The position numbers were made by a program, and so were the translations under genes. DNA of 64,000 bases from Thalassobacillus cyri (GTDB lineage Bacteria > Bacillota > Bacilli > Bacillales > Halobacillaceae), in contig NZ_FNQR01000002.1 of assembly GCF_900107755.1 (NCBI RefSeq), positions 186,001 to 250,000 on the forward strand, in the 5' to 3' direction. This document shows, piece after piece, positions 55,880-64,000 of the stretch (position 1 is its first letter; every line of letters starts with the position of its first letter). The notes beneath the pieces were generated by a model. It saw nothing but the letters and a program-made list of their open reading frames with translations. It had not been told where the DNA came from and ran no database searches.

Positions 55880-56341
55880 TTATCCCCCTTGTTTTACAAA
55901 CATCGGGAGCTCCGTATGTCCCATTTCCCGCACATATACGAACAAGTTGCCTTTATGATGTATTTCGTGATCCATCGCCAGATTCAATACTTTCTCTGCG
56001 GGGAGTTTAACTCCTAACATTTCCGTCAAATCCACTGTTTCGGAGAAGTCCTCATCAGACATAGCTTCGATCAGCTTTTTCGTCTCACTGGTATAAGTCT
56101 CTGCCAGTTCCGTTAGCGAAGCATCTTCTTCCTGATCAAACAATTGTTTCGGCTCTTGCTTTGCTGCAGCAGCAGTGAACTGGTAAAAGCTTTTCAGCAT
56201 GTGGTTTACCAGTTTACGTGCAGGCATGGAAGTTGGAGTAGGCTGATAGTTTACATGTTCGGTTCCGATTTTTTCTATCAATTCATTAGTGACTGTACGA
56301 TGTGATAAAAAGTATTGGATGAAATCGTTACTTTTACTCAA
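55880..56341 (-). CDS. DinB/YfiT-family protein
   Basis: 153 residues from TTG 56341, chosen for AAAGGAGG about nine bases upstream; the frame stays open further upstream but that part is a low-complexity shadow. The four-helix DinB fold has its metal-binding His residues in ARKLVNHMLKSFYQF and LNLAMDHEIHHKGNLFVYVREMG. Family members may be thiol-dependent S-transferases; the function here is open. It is divergent from the SDR gene. Confidence 0.83.
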   Translation of the reverse strand: MSKSNDFIQYFLSHRTVTNELIEKIGTEHVNYQPTPTSMPARKLVNHMLKSFYQFTAAAAKQEPKQLFDQEEDASLTELAETYTSETKKLIEAMSDEDFSETVDLTEMLGVKLPAEKVLNLAMDHEIHHKGNLFVYVREMGHTELPMFVKQGG

Positions 56342-56463
56342 TTTATCATTCCTCCTTTTAACTATTTCACCCTTAACTTTAATAGGAAGCAAGGCATCAA
56401 AATAAACAGATATGCTTTTTTTTGATACCCTTGAAACAGCATGAAATAGAAAGGAGAATGAAT

Positions 56464-57186
56464 TTGGCACAGTCACTGACAGGAAAAGTCGCCCTGGTAA
56501 CGGGTGCAGGAAGAGGTATAGGGAGGGAAACAGCACTCGCCCTGGCAAAAGAGGGAGTAAATGTCGGTTTGATCGCGCGAACAGAGGCGTCATTAAAAGA
56601 AGTGGCAGCCGAAGTAGAAACGCTTGGCGTACAGGCAGCCTATGCGGCAGTAGATGTCTCTTCACCAGAACAGGTAGAAAAAGCGGTGGTAAATCTGACA
56701 GATAAGCTGGGAACCTTTGATATTTTGATCAATAATGCGGGCATTATGAAGAAAGGTTCTTTCTTGGAAATGGATCCGGAAGATTGGAAACAAACCATTG
56801 ATGTCAATCTCATGGGTGTTTACCATGTCACTCGAAATGTTCTGCCACAGTTGATCGAAAAACAAGGCGGGGATATCATCAATATCTCATCCATGTCCGG
56901 GTTGAAGGGCACGGCAGGATCCACTGCCTACAGTGCTTCCAAATTCGGGTTGCTGGGAATGAGTGAAGCCTTGATGCAGGAGGTTCGTCCACACAATATC
57001 CGTGTGTTTGCCATGACACCAAGTATGGTTGCTACGGAGCTTACTGGTAAAGGAGATAGTACAGAAGAGGAAAAGCAAAAATTCATGCAGCCCGAAGACA
57101 TTGCTGAATATATGATCGCCCAATTGAAACTCCATCCGCGAATCTTCATCAAAACATCCGCACAGTGGGCGACCAATCCATTCTAA
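56464..57186 (+). CDS. SDR oxidoreductase, 3-ketoacyl-ACP reductase-like
   Basis: 240 residues from TTG 56464 (AAAGGAG seven bases upstream). The cofactor motif [23 protein letters not shown], Ser in INISSMSG and the catalytic YxxxK in [11 protein letters not shown] place it in the FabG-like SDR group with an N terminus [13 protein letters not shown] typical of a Bacillus ketoreductase family. The substrate is not clear; it is not beside fatty-acid synthesis genes. A terminator follows. Confidence 0.87.
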   Translation: MAQSLTGKVALVTGAGRGIGRETALALAKEGVNVGLIARTEASLKEVAAEVETLGVQAAYAAVDVSSPEQVEKAVVNLTDKLGTFDILINNAGIMKKGSFLEMDPEDWKQTIDVNLMGVYHVTRNVLPQLIEKQGGDIINISSMSGLKGTAGSTAYSASKFGLLGMSEALMQEVRPHNIRVFAMTPSMVATELTGKGDSTEEEKQKFMQPEDIAEYMIAQLKLHPRIFIKTSAQWATNPF

Positions 57187-57192
57187 AAGCAA

Positions 57193-57219
57193 CCCCCTGA
57201 GATACCTCATCTCAGGGGG
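57193..57219 (+). terminator. Terminator after the SDR gene
   Basis: CCCCCTGAGAT pairs with ATCTCAGGGGG. Confidence 0.85.
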
Positions 57220-57256
57220 ATTTTAATGCTAAATTTCATTTGCCTTTAAGCTTGTA

Positions 57257-57307
57257 GACATCCCCACGTTGCCGAAATAAGAAACGCGTGTTGAAGAGAG
57301 GGATGTC
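57257..57307 (+). other. Structured intergenic sequence
   Basis: GACATCCC (57257-57264) pairs with GGGATGTC (57300-57307), and CACG pairs with CGTG inside. It lies in the gap before aprX, with no ORF and no T-run, so an untranslated RNA structure or a repeat remnant is possible. Confidence 0.35.
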
Positions 57308-57465
57308 AACCAGCTACCACGCCAATCTACCGTTAGAATGCTTGCACTTAGTCCCTATTACAGGTGATTGAATAGCCAATTTACTAGAATAATGGACAAA
57401 CACCTTTCCTTTCTTTTTCTTCATTCATAGATTATAGGAACACCGAAGAAAGGAAGGGAAAAAGA

Positions 57466-58791
57466 ATGTTTGGTTATTCAATGGTTCAAATGGTAAGAGC
57501 TTACGCCGATAAGTTAGAAAAGCCGCTACGAGATGAAATATTAAATGGCTATCGCCCATTCAAATGGACGCCATGCTTTCTACATCGTGTTTATGAAGGA
57601 TATGTGAAGAAAAGAAAAAAGCTTTCCTTGATTGTCGAGTTTGAAGACGACTACTATGAAGCAGATTGTATCAAGCTTCATGAAGTACTGGAACGTCACC
57701 ATGCGTGCAAATTCAAGCATGATTTTTCACGTATATCCTGCTGTAGTGCTCAAGTGACGCCTGCCGGGCTGGAGGACATCCTGGCAAACTGTAATCATAT
57801 TAAAAAAGTATATGTGGACAAAGAAGTTCATGCCCTTCTTGATGTAGCTGTCGAAGCAGCCCATGCAAAGAATATCGTACGCAATAATAAGCGATTGACA
57901 GGGAACGGGGTCACGATAGCGATTATCGATACAGGCATCCATCCACACCAGGATTTAGAGGGAAGAATCGTAGACTTTGTAGATTTTATTAATGAACGTA
58001 CCGCCCCTTATGATGATAATGGCCATGGAACGCATTGTGCCGGCGATGCAGCCGGTGATGGCTCAGCCTCACAGGGTAAATACCAGGGTCCTGCTCCAGA
58101 AGCAAACCTTGTTGGTGTCAAAGTACTCGACAAGGTCGGATCAGGTTCCCTGGAGACGGTCATGCAAGGGGTAGAATGGTGTATTCGATATAATGAAGAA
58201 CATCCGGAGAGCCGGATTGATATCATCAGTATGTCGCTGGGGAGTACGGCTCAGGCTTTTTCATCCGAGAATGAAGATCCGATGGTTAAAATCGTGGAAG
58301 CAGCATGGAAAGAAGGGATTATCATTTGCGTAGCGGCAGGGAATGAAGGACCGGAAGCAAAAACAATCGCAAGCCCTGGTTTGAGTGATCAGGTAATTAC
58401 TGTCGGCGCATTAGACGATAAGGATTCCGTCGACACAAGGGAAGATGATGATGTGGCATCATTCTCAAGCAGAGGACCAACCATCTATGATGTTACCAAG
58501 CCGGATATCCTTGCACCCGGTGTCAATATCATTTCACTGAGGGCTCCTGGGTCCTATTTGGATAAAGCCCAAAAAAACGCCCGTGTCGACAACGATTATT
58601 TTGTACTTTCTGGTACTTCCATGGCGACTCCCCTTTGCGCAGGTGTTGTGGCATTGATGAAGCAGCATAACCCGGAAGCCACACCATATGAGATAAAACA
58701 GCGATTGAAACAGAGTGCTAATATTTGGCGTAATAAGGATCCGAACGTCTATGGGGCGGGTTATATCAATGGTGAAAATGCCATAAATTAA
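57466..58791 (+). CDS. aprX: Intracellular subtilisin-like protease AprX
   Basis: 441 residues, against 442 in B. subtilis AprX. The N-terminal propeptide-like region is followed by the S8 domain: Asp155 in IAIIDTGIHP, His187 in DNGHGTHCAG, Asn in AAGNEGPEA and Ser385 in LSGTSMATPLCAG. No signal peptide is seen, so it acts in the cytosol or in the mother cell. AprX is made in stationary phase. GGAAGGG precedes ATG 57466. The gene is monocistronic. Confidence 0.93.
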   Translation: MFGYSMVQMVRAYADKLEKPLRDEILNGYRPFKWTPCFLHRVYEGYVKKRKKLSLIVEFEDDYYEADCIKLHEVLERHHACKFKHDFSRISCCSAQVTPAGLEDILANCNHIKKVYVDKEVHALLDVAVEAAHAKNIVRNNKRLTGNGVTIAIIDTGIHPHQDLEGRIVDFVDFINERTAPYDDNGHGTHCAGDAAGDGSASQGKYQGPAPEANLVGVKVLDKVGSGSLETVMQGVEWCIRYNEEHPESRIDIISMSLGSTAQAFSSENEDPMVKIVEAAWKEGIIICVAAGNEGPEAKTIASPGLSDQVITVGALDDKDSVDTREDDDVASFSSRGPTIYDVTKPDILAPGVNIISLRAPGSYLDKAQKNARVDNDYFVLSGTSMATPLCAGVVALMKQHNPEATPYEIKQRLKQSANIWRNKDPNVYGAGYINGENAIN

Positions 58792-58794
58792 CGG

Positions 58795-58828
58795 TTGCAT
58801 TCCCCCTGAAAAGGGAATGCAATTTTTT
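58795..58828 (+). terminator. Terminator after aprX
   Basis: TTGCATTCCC pairs with GGGAATGCAA, followed by TTTTTT. Confidence 0.88.
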
Positions 58829-58974
58829 GAAAAATTCCAAGCTATTCACAATATAGCCAAGAATACGACAGTATTTTTAAGAATTTCATAATATGTATTT
58901 ACTTTATAAGAATATTTGATATTATATAGGTGTAAATAATAATATATAAAGAAATGTGAAAGGGGATAGCGGGT

Positions 58975-59136
58975 ATGGTAACCTCTCTATCGATTTTGTC
59001 TCTAACTGTTTTTGGTTTTTTCTCTGTTTTAGCAGCGTTTGATTCGCTTGCTACGCGTTTCAGGAAACGCAAACGTATTACCCCACAACCGGAACCTATC
59101 CAACAGCAGCCAGTACTGGAGTTCGGACAACAGTAA
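58975..59136 (+). CDS. Small membrane protein (53 aa)
   Basis: ATG 58975 has GAAAGGGGA well placed upstream, and a hairpin terminator follows. The peptide reads MVTSLSILSLTVFGFFSVLA, then AAFDSLATRFRKRKRITPQP and a Pro/Gln-rich end: one transmembrane helix (about residues 5-24), a positively charged cytosolic turn and a Pro/Gln tail. I do not recognise a family. Confidence 0.65.
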   Translation: MVTSLSILSLTVFGFFSVLAAFDSLATRFRKRKRITPQPEPIQQQPVLEFGQQ

Positions 59137-59161
59137 GCTGCTTATTATATAGATTCTTATC

Positions 59162-59202
59162 AAGCAGTATCTTCCATTATGGAGGGAGATACTGCTTTTT
59201 CA
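59162..59202 (+). terminator. Terminator after the small membrane protein gene
   Basis: AGCAGTATCT pairs with AGATACTGCT, followed by TTTT. Confidence 0.85.
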
Positions 59203-59268
59203 TGAGGTTAAAATGTTAGCGGGAAGAGGTATGGATATATAAAAACTTCTATAAAGAGGTGGCTTATA

Positions 59269-59808
59269 TTGAAACGAACGCTTGAGGGTGTAGTAGTGGA
59301 CACGATACAAGGCGATATTGCAAATCAAACCGACATGGATGCGGTTGTAAATGCGGCGAATGCAGAACTTCGTACAGGAGGAGGAGTTGCCGGTGCCCTG
59401 TATAAAATGGCGGGTCCTGATCTTGCCGAAGCCGGAAAGCGGTTCGCTCCCATCAGCCCTGGAAAAGCTGTTATCACCCCTGCTTTCAAACTGCCGAATG
59501 ACTATGTTATTCATTGTCTCGATCCTGTTTATGGCAGGGATAAGCCAGAAGGTGAGCTGCTGCAAAGATGTTACGTTGAGGCATTGAAGCAAGCGGAGGA
59601 AAAAGAGGTAGAAAGTATTGCATTTCCCTCTATATCAACCGGGGCTTTTGGTTATCCGCTTAAAGAAGCAATTCCTATAGTTTTAAACACAGTTTTGAAT
59701 GAAATAACAGGGCTGAAACATGTCAAACATATCCGATTTGTTTTATTCAGTAAAAGCGATTTAAAAGCGTATGAATCGTATTGGAATAAAGCTTTAAAAG
59801 AAAGGTGA
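59269..59808 (+). CDS. Macro-domain protein (ADP-ribose binding/deacetylase-like)
   Basis: 179 residues, TTG start at 59269 after AAAGAGGTGG. The macro domain is clear: IQGDIANQTDMDAVVNAANAELRTGGGVAGAL (split here around VNAAN and GGGVAG), AVITPAFKLPNDYVIHCLDP and PSISTGAFGYPLKEA. Such proteins bind or hydrolyse ADP-ribose derivatives or O-acetyl-ADP-ribose. It stands alone, with a terminator behind it. Length is typical of bacterial stand-alone macro proteins. Confidence 0.9.
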   Translation: MKRTLEGVVVDTIQGDIANQTDMDAVVNAANAELRTGGGVAGALYKMAGPDLAEAGKRFAPISPGKAVITPAFKLPNDYVIHCLDPVYGRDKPEGELLQRCYVEALKQAEEKEVESIAFPSISTGAFGYPLKEAIPIVLNTVLNEITGLKHVKHIRFVLFSKSDLKAYESYWNKALKER

Positions 59809-59813
59809 CAAGA

Positions 59814-59850
59814 GAAAGAGCCATGGAAAACTTGTCTATGGCTCATTCTC
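59814..59850 (+). terminator. Terminator after the macro-domain gene
   Basis: GAGCCATGGA pairs with TCTATGGCTC; the T-run is weak. Confidence 0.6.
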
Positions 59851-60258
59851 TGGTTTTGCAAAAGTTGGGTAGGAAAGTAAGCTTCTTTTTACGGTTTATC
59901 TCCAATTTTGCTAAGGTCTGGTTATTTTCATCCACCAGCATAATTGCATAAATAAAATGTAAATATCATTTTTATACATAACAAAATTTAGCACCTTACA
60001 AGGCTTACTCAAGTAAAAAGTTCAAAAAAAGTTCAAAATTTCGATGAAATCCTGTCATATAAGGATTTTAAACAAATAAGGAACGCATGAAAGCGTTGTC
60101 TTTTTCGTAACATTACATAGGTCTAAAGTTGCAGTTATTGTATAGGACTGTAATCGACTGACAATTTCATGGTATACTATTTTTCATACTCGAAAAGACT
60201 GAATTTTTTCACTTTCCCTACAATAGTACAATTTTTTATAAATAGAGGAGGAATGATC
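59851..60258 (+). promoter_or_regulatory. Leader/promoter region of the glutamate synthase gene
   Basis: No gene is seen. Positions 60173-60178 (TATACT) with TG at -1 to -3 before it form an extended -10, but no good -35 lies 17 bases upstream, as expected for an activator-dependent promoter (in B. subtilis GltC activates gltAB). TGAAAGCGTTGTCT at 60088-60101 resembles a cre with one mismatch. Confidence 0.5.
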
Positions 60259-63200
60259 ATGGAAAAACATGGATATCCAATTCCGCAAGGTCTCTATAAT
60301 CCTGCCAACGAGCATGAAGCTTGTGGAATCGGTATGATTGCCAATATCAACGGAAGAAAATCCCATGATATCGTTCAGAACGCAGTTACTATTCTGTGTA
60401 ACCTTGAACACCGCGGCGGCCAGTCGGCCGACGTCAATTCAGGAGACGGGGCCGGCATACTTACACAGATACCCCATCGTTTCTTTTTAAAACAATGTGA
60501 GAAAGAAAATATCGAACTTCCAGGAGAAGGCGAATATGGGGTTGGAATGATATTTCTCCCGCAAGATGGCTATAAACGTCATCAATGCATTGAGATTTTA
60601 GAAGATATCATTCGTGAGGAAGGCCAGGAGCTGCTGGGCTGGCGGACAGTTCCGGTCAACGATTCGTTTGTCGGTGACAGTGCTAAAAAGACGAAGCCAT
60701 TCATAAGACAAGTTTTTATCGCACCTTCAGAAGATTTCAAAGATCGAATGGCATTCGAACGACGTTTGTACATCATTCGTAAACGTGCAGCACTGAAAAT
60801 TGCAGAAATGGATGGCTGCGATGATTTTTATATCAGCAGTTTGTCGACCAGCACGATTGTTTACAAAGGGATGCTCATCCCTGAACAGTTAGATTCTTTC
60901 TATATTGACTTGAACCACCCTGATTTTATATCCGCATTGGCATTAGTACACTCCCGCTTCAGTACCAACACTTTCCCAAGTTGGAAGAGATCCCATCCGA
61001 ATCGCTACACCATCCACAACGGTGAATTCAATACAATAAGAGGAAACGTCAATTGGATGCGGGCACGTCAATCGCTATGCCAATCTGAATACTTCAGTGA
61101 AGAAGACTTAGAAAAAGTATTGCCGGTCATTGATGACAATGGCAGTGACTCTTCCATGTTTGATAATGCATTTGAATTCTTGCATCTATCGGGCCGTTCA
61201 CTTGCCCATACAGCAATGATGATGATTCCTGAGCCATGGGCGAATAACAAAGATATTGAAAAAAATAAACGTGATTTCTATGAGTATCACAGCACGTTGA
61301 TGGAACCTTGGGATGGACCAGCGGCGCTGGTATTTACAAACGGAACACAGATAGGCGCGTGCCTCGACCGTAACGGCCTGCGTCCAGCAAGGTACTATGT
61401 CACGAAAAACGGCATGATTGTCCTCGGTTCTGAAGTAGGGGCGTTGGATATCTTTGCTGATGAAATCGAATATAAAGATCGCCTCCACCCTAGTAAGATG
61501 CTGCTTGTCGATTTAGAAAAAGGAAAAATCATTCCTGATGAAGAAATTAAAACTGAAATTGCTAAAGAGCAGCCTTATGATAAATGGATTGCTGATCATA
61601 TGCACGATTTAGACGACCTGCCAGAACCTCTGGAAGAAGCTCCTTTGACGAAGGAAGATCAGCTTCTCGATCACCAGCTTGCTTTCGGTTATACAACAGA
61701 AGAATTAAATAAAATTTTGAAGCCGATGGTTTCCGGCGGTAAAGATCCAGTAGGTTCCATGGGGTATGATTCCCCTTTAGCTGTGTTATCGAAAAAGCCG
61801 CAGCTGCTATATAACTATTTCAAACAGCTTTTTGCTCAAGTCACGAACCCTGCTATTGACGCTATCCGTGAGGAAATCGTTACAGCAGTAGGAACGACAA
61901 TTGGCGCAGAAGGAAATCTGGTTGATCCGAATCCGGACAGCTGTAAGCATATCCGTCTTGATACATTTGCTTTGACTAATCGTCACCTGGAGATGCTTCG
62001 TCAACAGCATGTGGATGGATTCAAAGCCGCTACGCTGCCGATATTATTTGATGCGAAGGGCGAAGGAGCAATGGATGCGGCTCTGGAAGCTTTGTTTGAA
62101 AAAGCTGACCGTGAAGTCGAAAACGGAACTACTCTGATCATTTTATCCGACCGCGGTGTTAATCGTAACCAGGCAGCAATACCAGCACTGCTTGCTGTGT
62201 CTGGCTTACATCATCATTTAATCCGTCAGGGAACGCGTACCAAAGTCAGCCTCCTGGTAGAGTCAGCCGAGCCGAGAGAAGTTCATCATTTTGCTACCTT
62301 ACTTGGTTATGGAGCAGAGGGAATCAACGCTTACCTTGCTTTTGACTCGCTGAATGACTTGATTGAACGAGGCGACTTGACTGGAGTGACGTTTGAGGAA
62401 GCGATTGACAAGTATGTCCAATCCGTCACGGATGGCGTTGTAAAAGTACTTTCTAAAATGGGAATTTCCACGATTCAAAGTTACCGTGGTGCGCAAATTT
62501 TTGAAGCCGTAGGAATCAGCAGTGAAGTCGTAGAGAAGTATTTCACGCGTACAGCTACCCGTCTTGGCGGTATCGGTCTGGATATCATTGAAAAAGAAGT
62601 ATTGATGCGCCATGAACGTGCTTATGGGGAAAATCGTAATGTTTCCAAAAACCTGGAAGCAGGGGACGAGTTCCAATACCGTGAAAACGGCGAGGATCAC
62701 CAGTATAACCCACACACGATCCACCTGCTGCAGCATGCATGCCGAAGCAACAACTACGAATTATTCAAGGAATATTCGCAGTTGTTGACGGATGAGCGTA
62801 ACAATCTGCAATCACTTCGTGGATTACTGACCTTCAAAAAACGACGTTCGATTCCTATTGAAGAAGTCGAGTCCGTCGATGATATTACTAAGCGATTCAA
62901 AACAGGGGCGATGTCCTTTGGTGCCATCAGTAAAGAGGCACACGAAGCACTAGCCATCGCCATGAACAAAATCGGTGGAAAGAGTAACTCTGGGGAAGGC
63001 GGGGAAGATCCTGACCGTTTCACGCCAGATGAAAATGGAGATTTTCGCCGCAGTGCCATCAAGCAGATTGCCTCTGGCCGCTTCGGTGTCAACAGCCATT
63101 ACCTTGTCAATGCCGATGAATTGCAAATCAAAGTTGCTCAAGGCGCCAAGCCTGGGGAAGGCGGACACCTTCCTGGGAAAAAAGTATATCCTTGGATTGC

Positions 63201-64000
63201 GGAAGTACGTGGATCTACCACAGGGGTTGAATTGATTTCGCCACCACCGCACCATGATATTTATTCCATTGAGGATTTGGCTGAATTGATTCATAACTTG
63301 AAAAATGCCAACCCGAGAGCCCGTATCAGCGTTAAACTCGTTTCCGCTGATGGAGTAGGAACGATTGCTGCAGGTGTTGCAAAAGGAAGAGCCGATCATG
63401 TCTTAATCAGTGGTTATGACGGCGGTACCGGTGCTGCGCCTCGAACAAGTATCAAGCACGCTGGTATGCCTTGGGAAATCGGTCTTGCTGAAACCCATCA
63501 GACGCTCGTGTTGAATAACCTGCGTGACCGGATTGCGGTGGAAGCAGATGGAAAAATGATGACCGGACGCGATATCATTTACGCTACCTTGTTAGGGGCG
63601 GAAGAGTACGGATTTTCCACTGCACCGCTCGTCGTATTAGGCTGTATCATGATGCGAGTATGCCATCTGGATACTTGCCCGGTCGGTGTCGCGACCCAAA
63701 ATCCGGAACTACGTAAAAAGTTCACTGGAAACGCCGATCACGTGGCAAACTTCATGCGTTTCATCGCACAAGAAGCGCGTGAGTTGATGGCGGAGCTTGG
63801 TTTCCGCACCATTAATGAAATGGTCGGCCGTTCCGATGTATTAGAGCCAAAAGAGGATATCGATCACTGGAAAGCGAAAAGCGTAGATTTTACGTCGCTT
63901 CTCTATCAGCCGGCTGTACCGGTAGGCGGAGGAACCTATCAAACTATTAAACAGGATCATGAGCTGCCGGAGAAATTAGACATGCAGGAATTGATTCCAC
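60259..64000 (+). CDS. gltB: Glutamate synthase (NADPH), large subunit, 3' truncated by the window
   Basis: The frame is open for 1247 codons to the window edge after GAGGAGG and ATG 60259. It has the class II amidotransferase domain with the nucleophilic Cys after the short propeptide ([15 protein letters not shown]), [20 protein letters not shown] and GDGAGI, a central domain, and the FMN-binding synthase domain ([52 protein letters not shown]) with the 3Fe-4S Cys residues beginning at [13 protein letters not shown]. The enzyme makes two glutamates from glutamine and 2-oxoglutarate. In B. subtilis naming this is gltA. The small-subunit gene would lie beyond 64000. Confidence 0.96.
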   Translation, partial: MEKHGYPIPQGLYNPANEHEACGIGMIANINGRKSHDIVQNAVTILCNLEHRGGQSADVNSGDGAGILTQIPHRFFLKQCEKENIELPGEGEYGVGMIFLPQDGYKRHQCIEILEDIIREEGQELLGWRTVPVNDSFVGDSAKKTKPFIRQVFIAPSEDFKDRMAFERRLYIIRKRAALKIAEMDGCDDFYISSLSTSTIVYKGMLIPEQLDSFYIDLNHPDFISALALVHSRFSTNTFPSWKRSHPNRYTIHNGEFNTIRGNVNWMRARQSLCQSEYFSEEDLEKVLPVIDDNGSDSSMFDNAFEFLHLSGRSLAHTAMMMIPEPWANNKDIEKNKRDFYEYHSTLMEPWDGPAALVFTNGTQIGACLDRNGLRPARYYVTKNGMIVLGSEVGALDIFADEIEYKDRLHPSKMLLVDLEKGKIIPDEEIKTEIAKEQPYDKWIADHMHDLDDLPEPLEEAPLTKEDQLLDHQLAFGYTTEELNKILKPMVSGGKDPVGSMGYDSPLAVLSKKPQLLYNYFKQLFAQVTNPAIDAIREEIVTAVGTTIGAEGNLVDPNPDSCKHIRLDTFALTNRHLEMLRQQHVDGFKAATLPILFDAKGEGAMDAALEALFEKADREVENGTTLIILSDRGVNRNQAAIPALLAVSGLHHHLIRQGTRTKVSLLVESAEPREVHHFATLLGYGAEGINAYLAFDSLNDLIERGDLTGVTFEEAIDKYVQSVTDGVVKVLSKMGISTIQSYRGAQIFEAVGISSEVVEKYFTRTATRLGGIGLDIIEKEVLMRHERAYGENRNVSKNLEAGDEFQYRENGEDHQYNPHTIHLLQHACRSNNYELFKEYSQLLTDERNNLQSLRGLLTFKKRRSIPIEEVESVDDITKRFKTGAMSFGAISKEAHEALAIAMNKIGGKSNSGEGGEDPDRFTPDENGDFRRSAIKQIASGRFGVNSHYLVNADELQIKVAQGAKPGEGGHLPGKKVYPWIAEVRGSTTGVELISPPPHHDIYSIEDLAELIHNLKNANPRARISVKLVSADGVGTIAAGVAKGRADHVLISGYDGGTGAAPRTSIKHAGMPWEIGLAETHQTLVLNNLRDRIAVEADGKMMTGRDIIYATLLGAEEYGFSTAPLVVLGCIMMRVCHLDTCPVGVATQNPELRKKFTGNADHVANFMRFIAQEARELMAELGFRTINEMVGRSDVLEPKEDIDHWKAKSVDFTSLLYQPAVPVGGGTYQTIKQDHELPEKLDMQELIP

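Overview
The window looks like chromosomal DNA of a moderately halophilic or halotolerant, endospore-forming Bacillaceae (Halobacillus/Virgibacillus-like). This is inferred from gene content: a GerA-type germinant receptor subunit, an H-type small acid-soluble spore protein, a YjcZ-type sporulation protein, spore-coat transglutaminase Tgl, the intracellular subtilisin AprX, DesKR with the Des desaturase, CYP102 with a FatR-like repressor, CYP152, an NhaC-family antiporter, and strongly acidic exported proteins. Start codons are unusual: at least fifteen genes appear to start with TTG, and three seem to start with ATT. An exact 16-bp parS (Spo0J/ParB) site at 9330-9345 suggests that the segment belongs to the ParB-loaded part of the chromosome, usually the origin-proximal side.

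Layout. 1-2.4 kb: end of a germination operon, a glutamine-rich small protein, a YqjF-like protein, a YjzC-like protein and a frameshifted SnoaL-like gene. 2.4-7 kb: an exported C45 acyltransferase-like protein, then the cold-sensing membrane-fluidity module des/desK/desR with a promoter and dyads that fit DesR control. 7-9.3 kb: a decayed VWA-domain gene and an endonuclease I homologue without signal peptide, then parS. 9.3-15.3 kb: housekeeping and exported enzymes (P5CR-like, M14 carboxypeptidase, LOG family, SDR, GNAT, an NlpC/P60 protein whose catalytic Cys is Ser, PaaI thioesterase). 15.3-22.7 kb: C4-dicarboxylate module (AEC transporter, MaeN-type symporter, MalK/MalR-type two-component system) interrupted by GNAT genes, a decayed PaiA-like gene, a membrane protein and an RraA-like protein. 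22.9-27.3 kb: sspH, a DAACS symporter and two low-complexity exported proteins, one with a triplicated acidic/alanine module.

27.3-28.6 kb: a NERD-domain gene bracketed on both sides by degenerate ~20-22 bp tandem repeats; this is the arrangement in the window least explained by known features. 28.7-36.5 kb: lipoprotein CuZn-SOD, FUSC transporter, CynX-like MFS, Tgl, YjcZ, a lipoprotein and alkaline phosphatase. 37-41.2 kb: a sortilin-like BNR/Asp-box protein and an exported S15 peptidase. 41.4-48.1 kb: lipid-oxidation cluster with CYP102 and its TetR repressor (two perfect 20-bp operators), a DUF1259 protein, a CtaA-like heme A synthase and CYP152. 48.2-51 kb: ars operon (HesB-like, arsR, arsD, arsA) without an efflux pump. 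51-59.8 kb: NhaC antiporter under a consensus cre, ATP-grasp ligase plus M20 peptidase, GNAT, DinB, SDR, AprX, a 53-residue membrane peptide and a macro-domain protein. 60.3-64 kb: 5' part of the glutamate synthase large subunit gene.

All identifications come from reading motifs and recalled family sequences; no database search was run.
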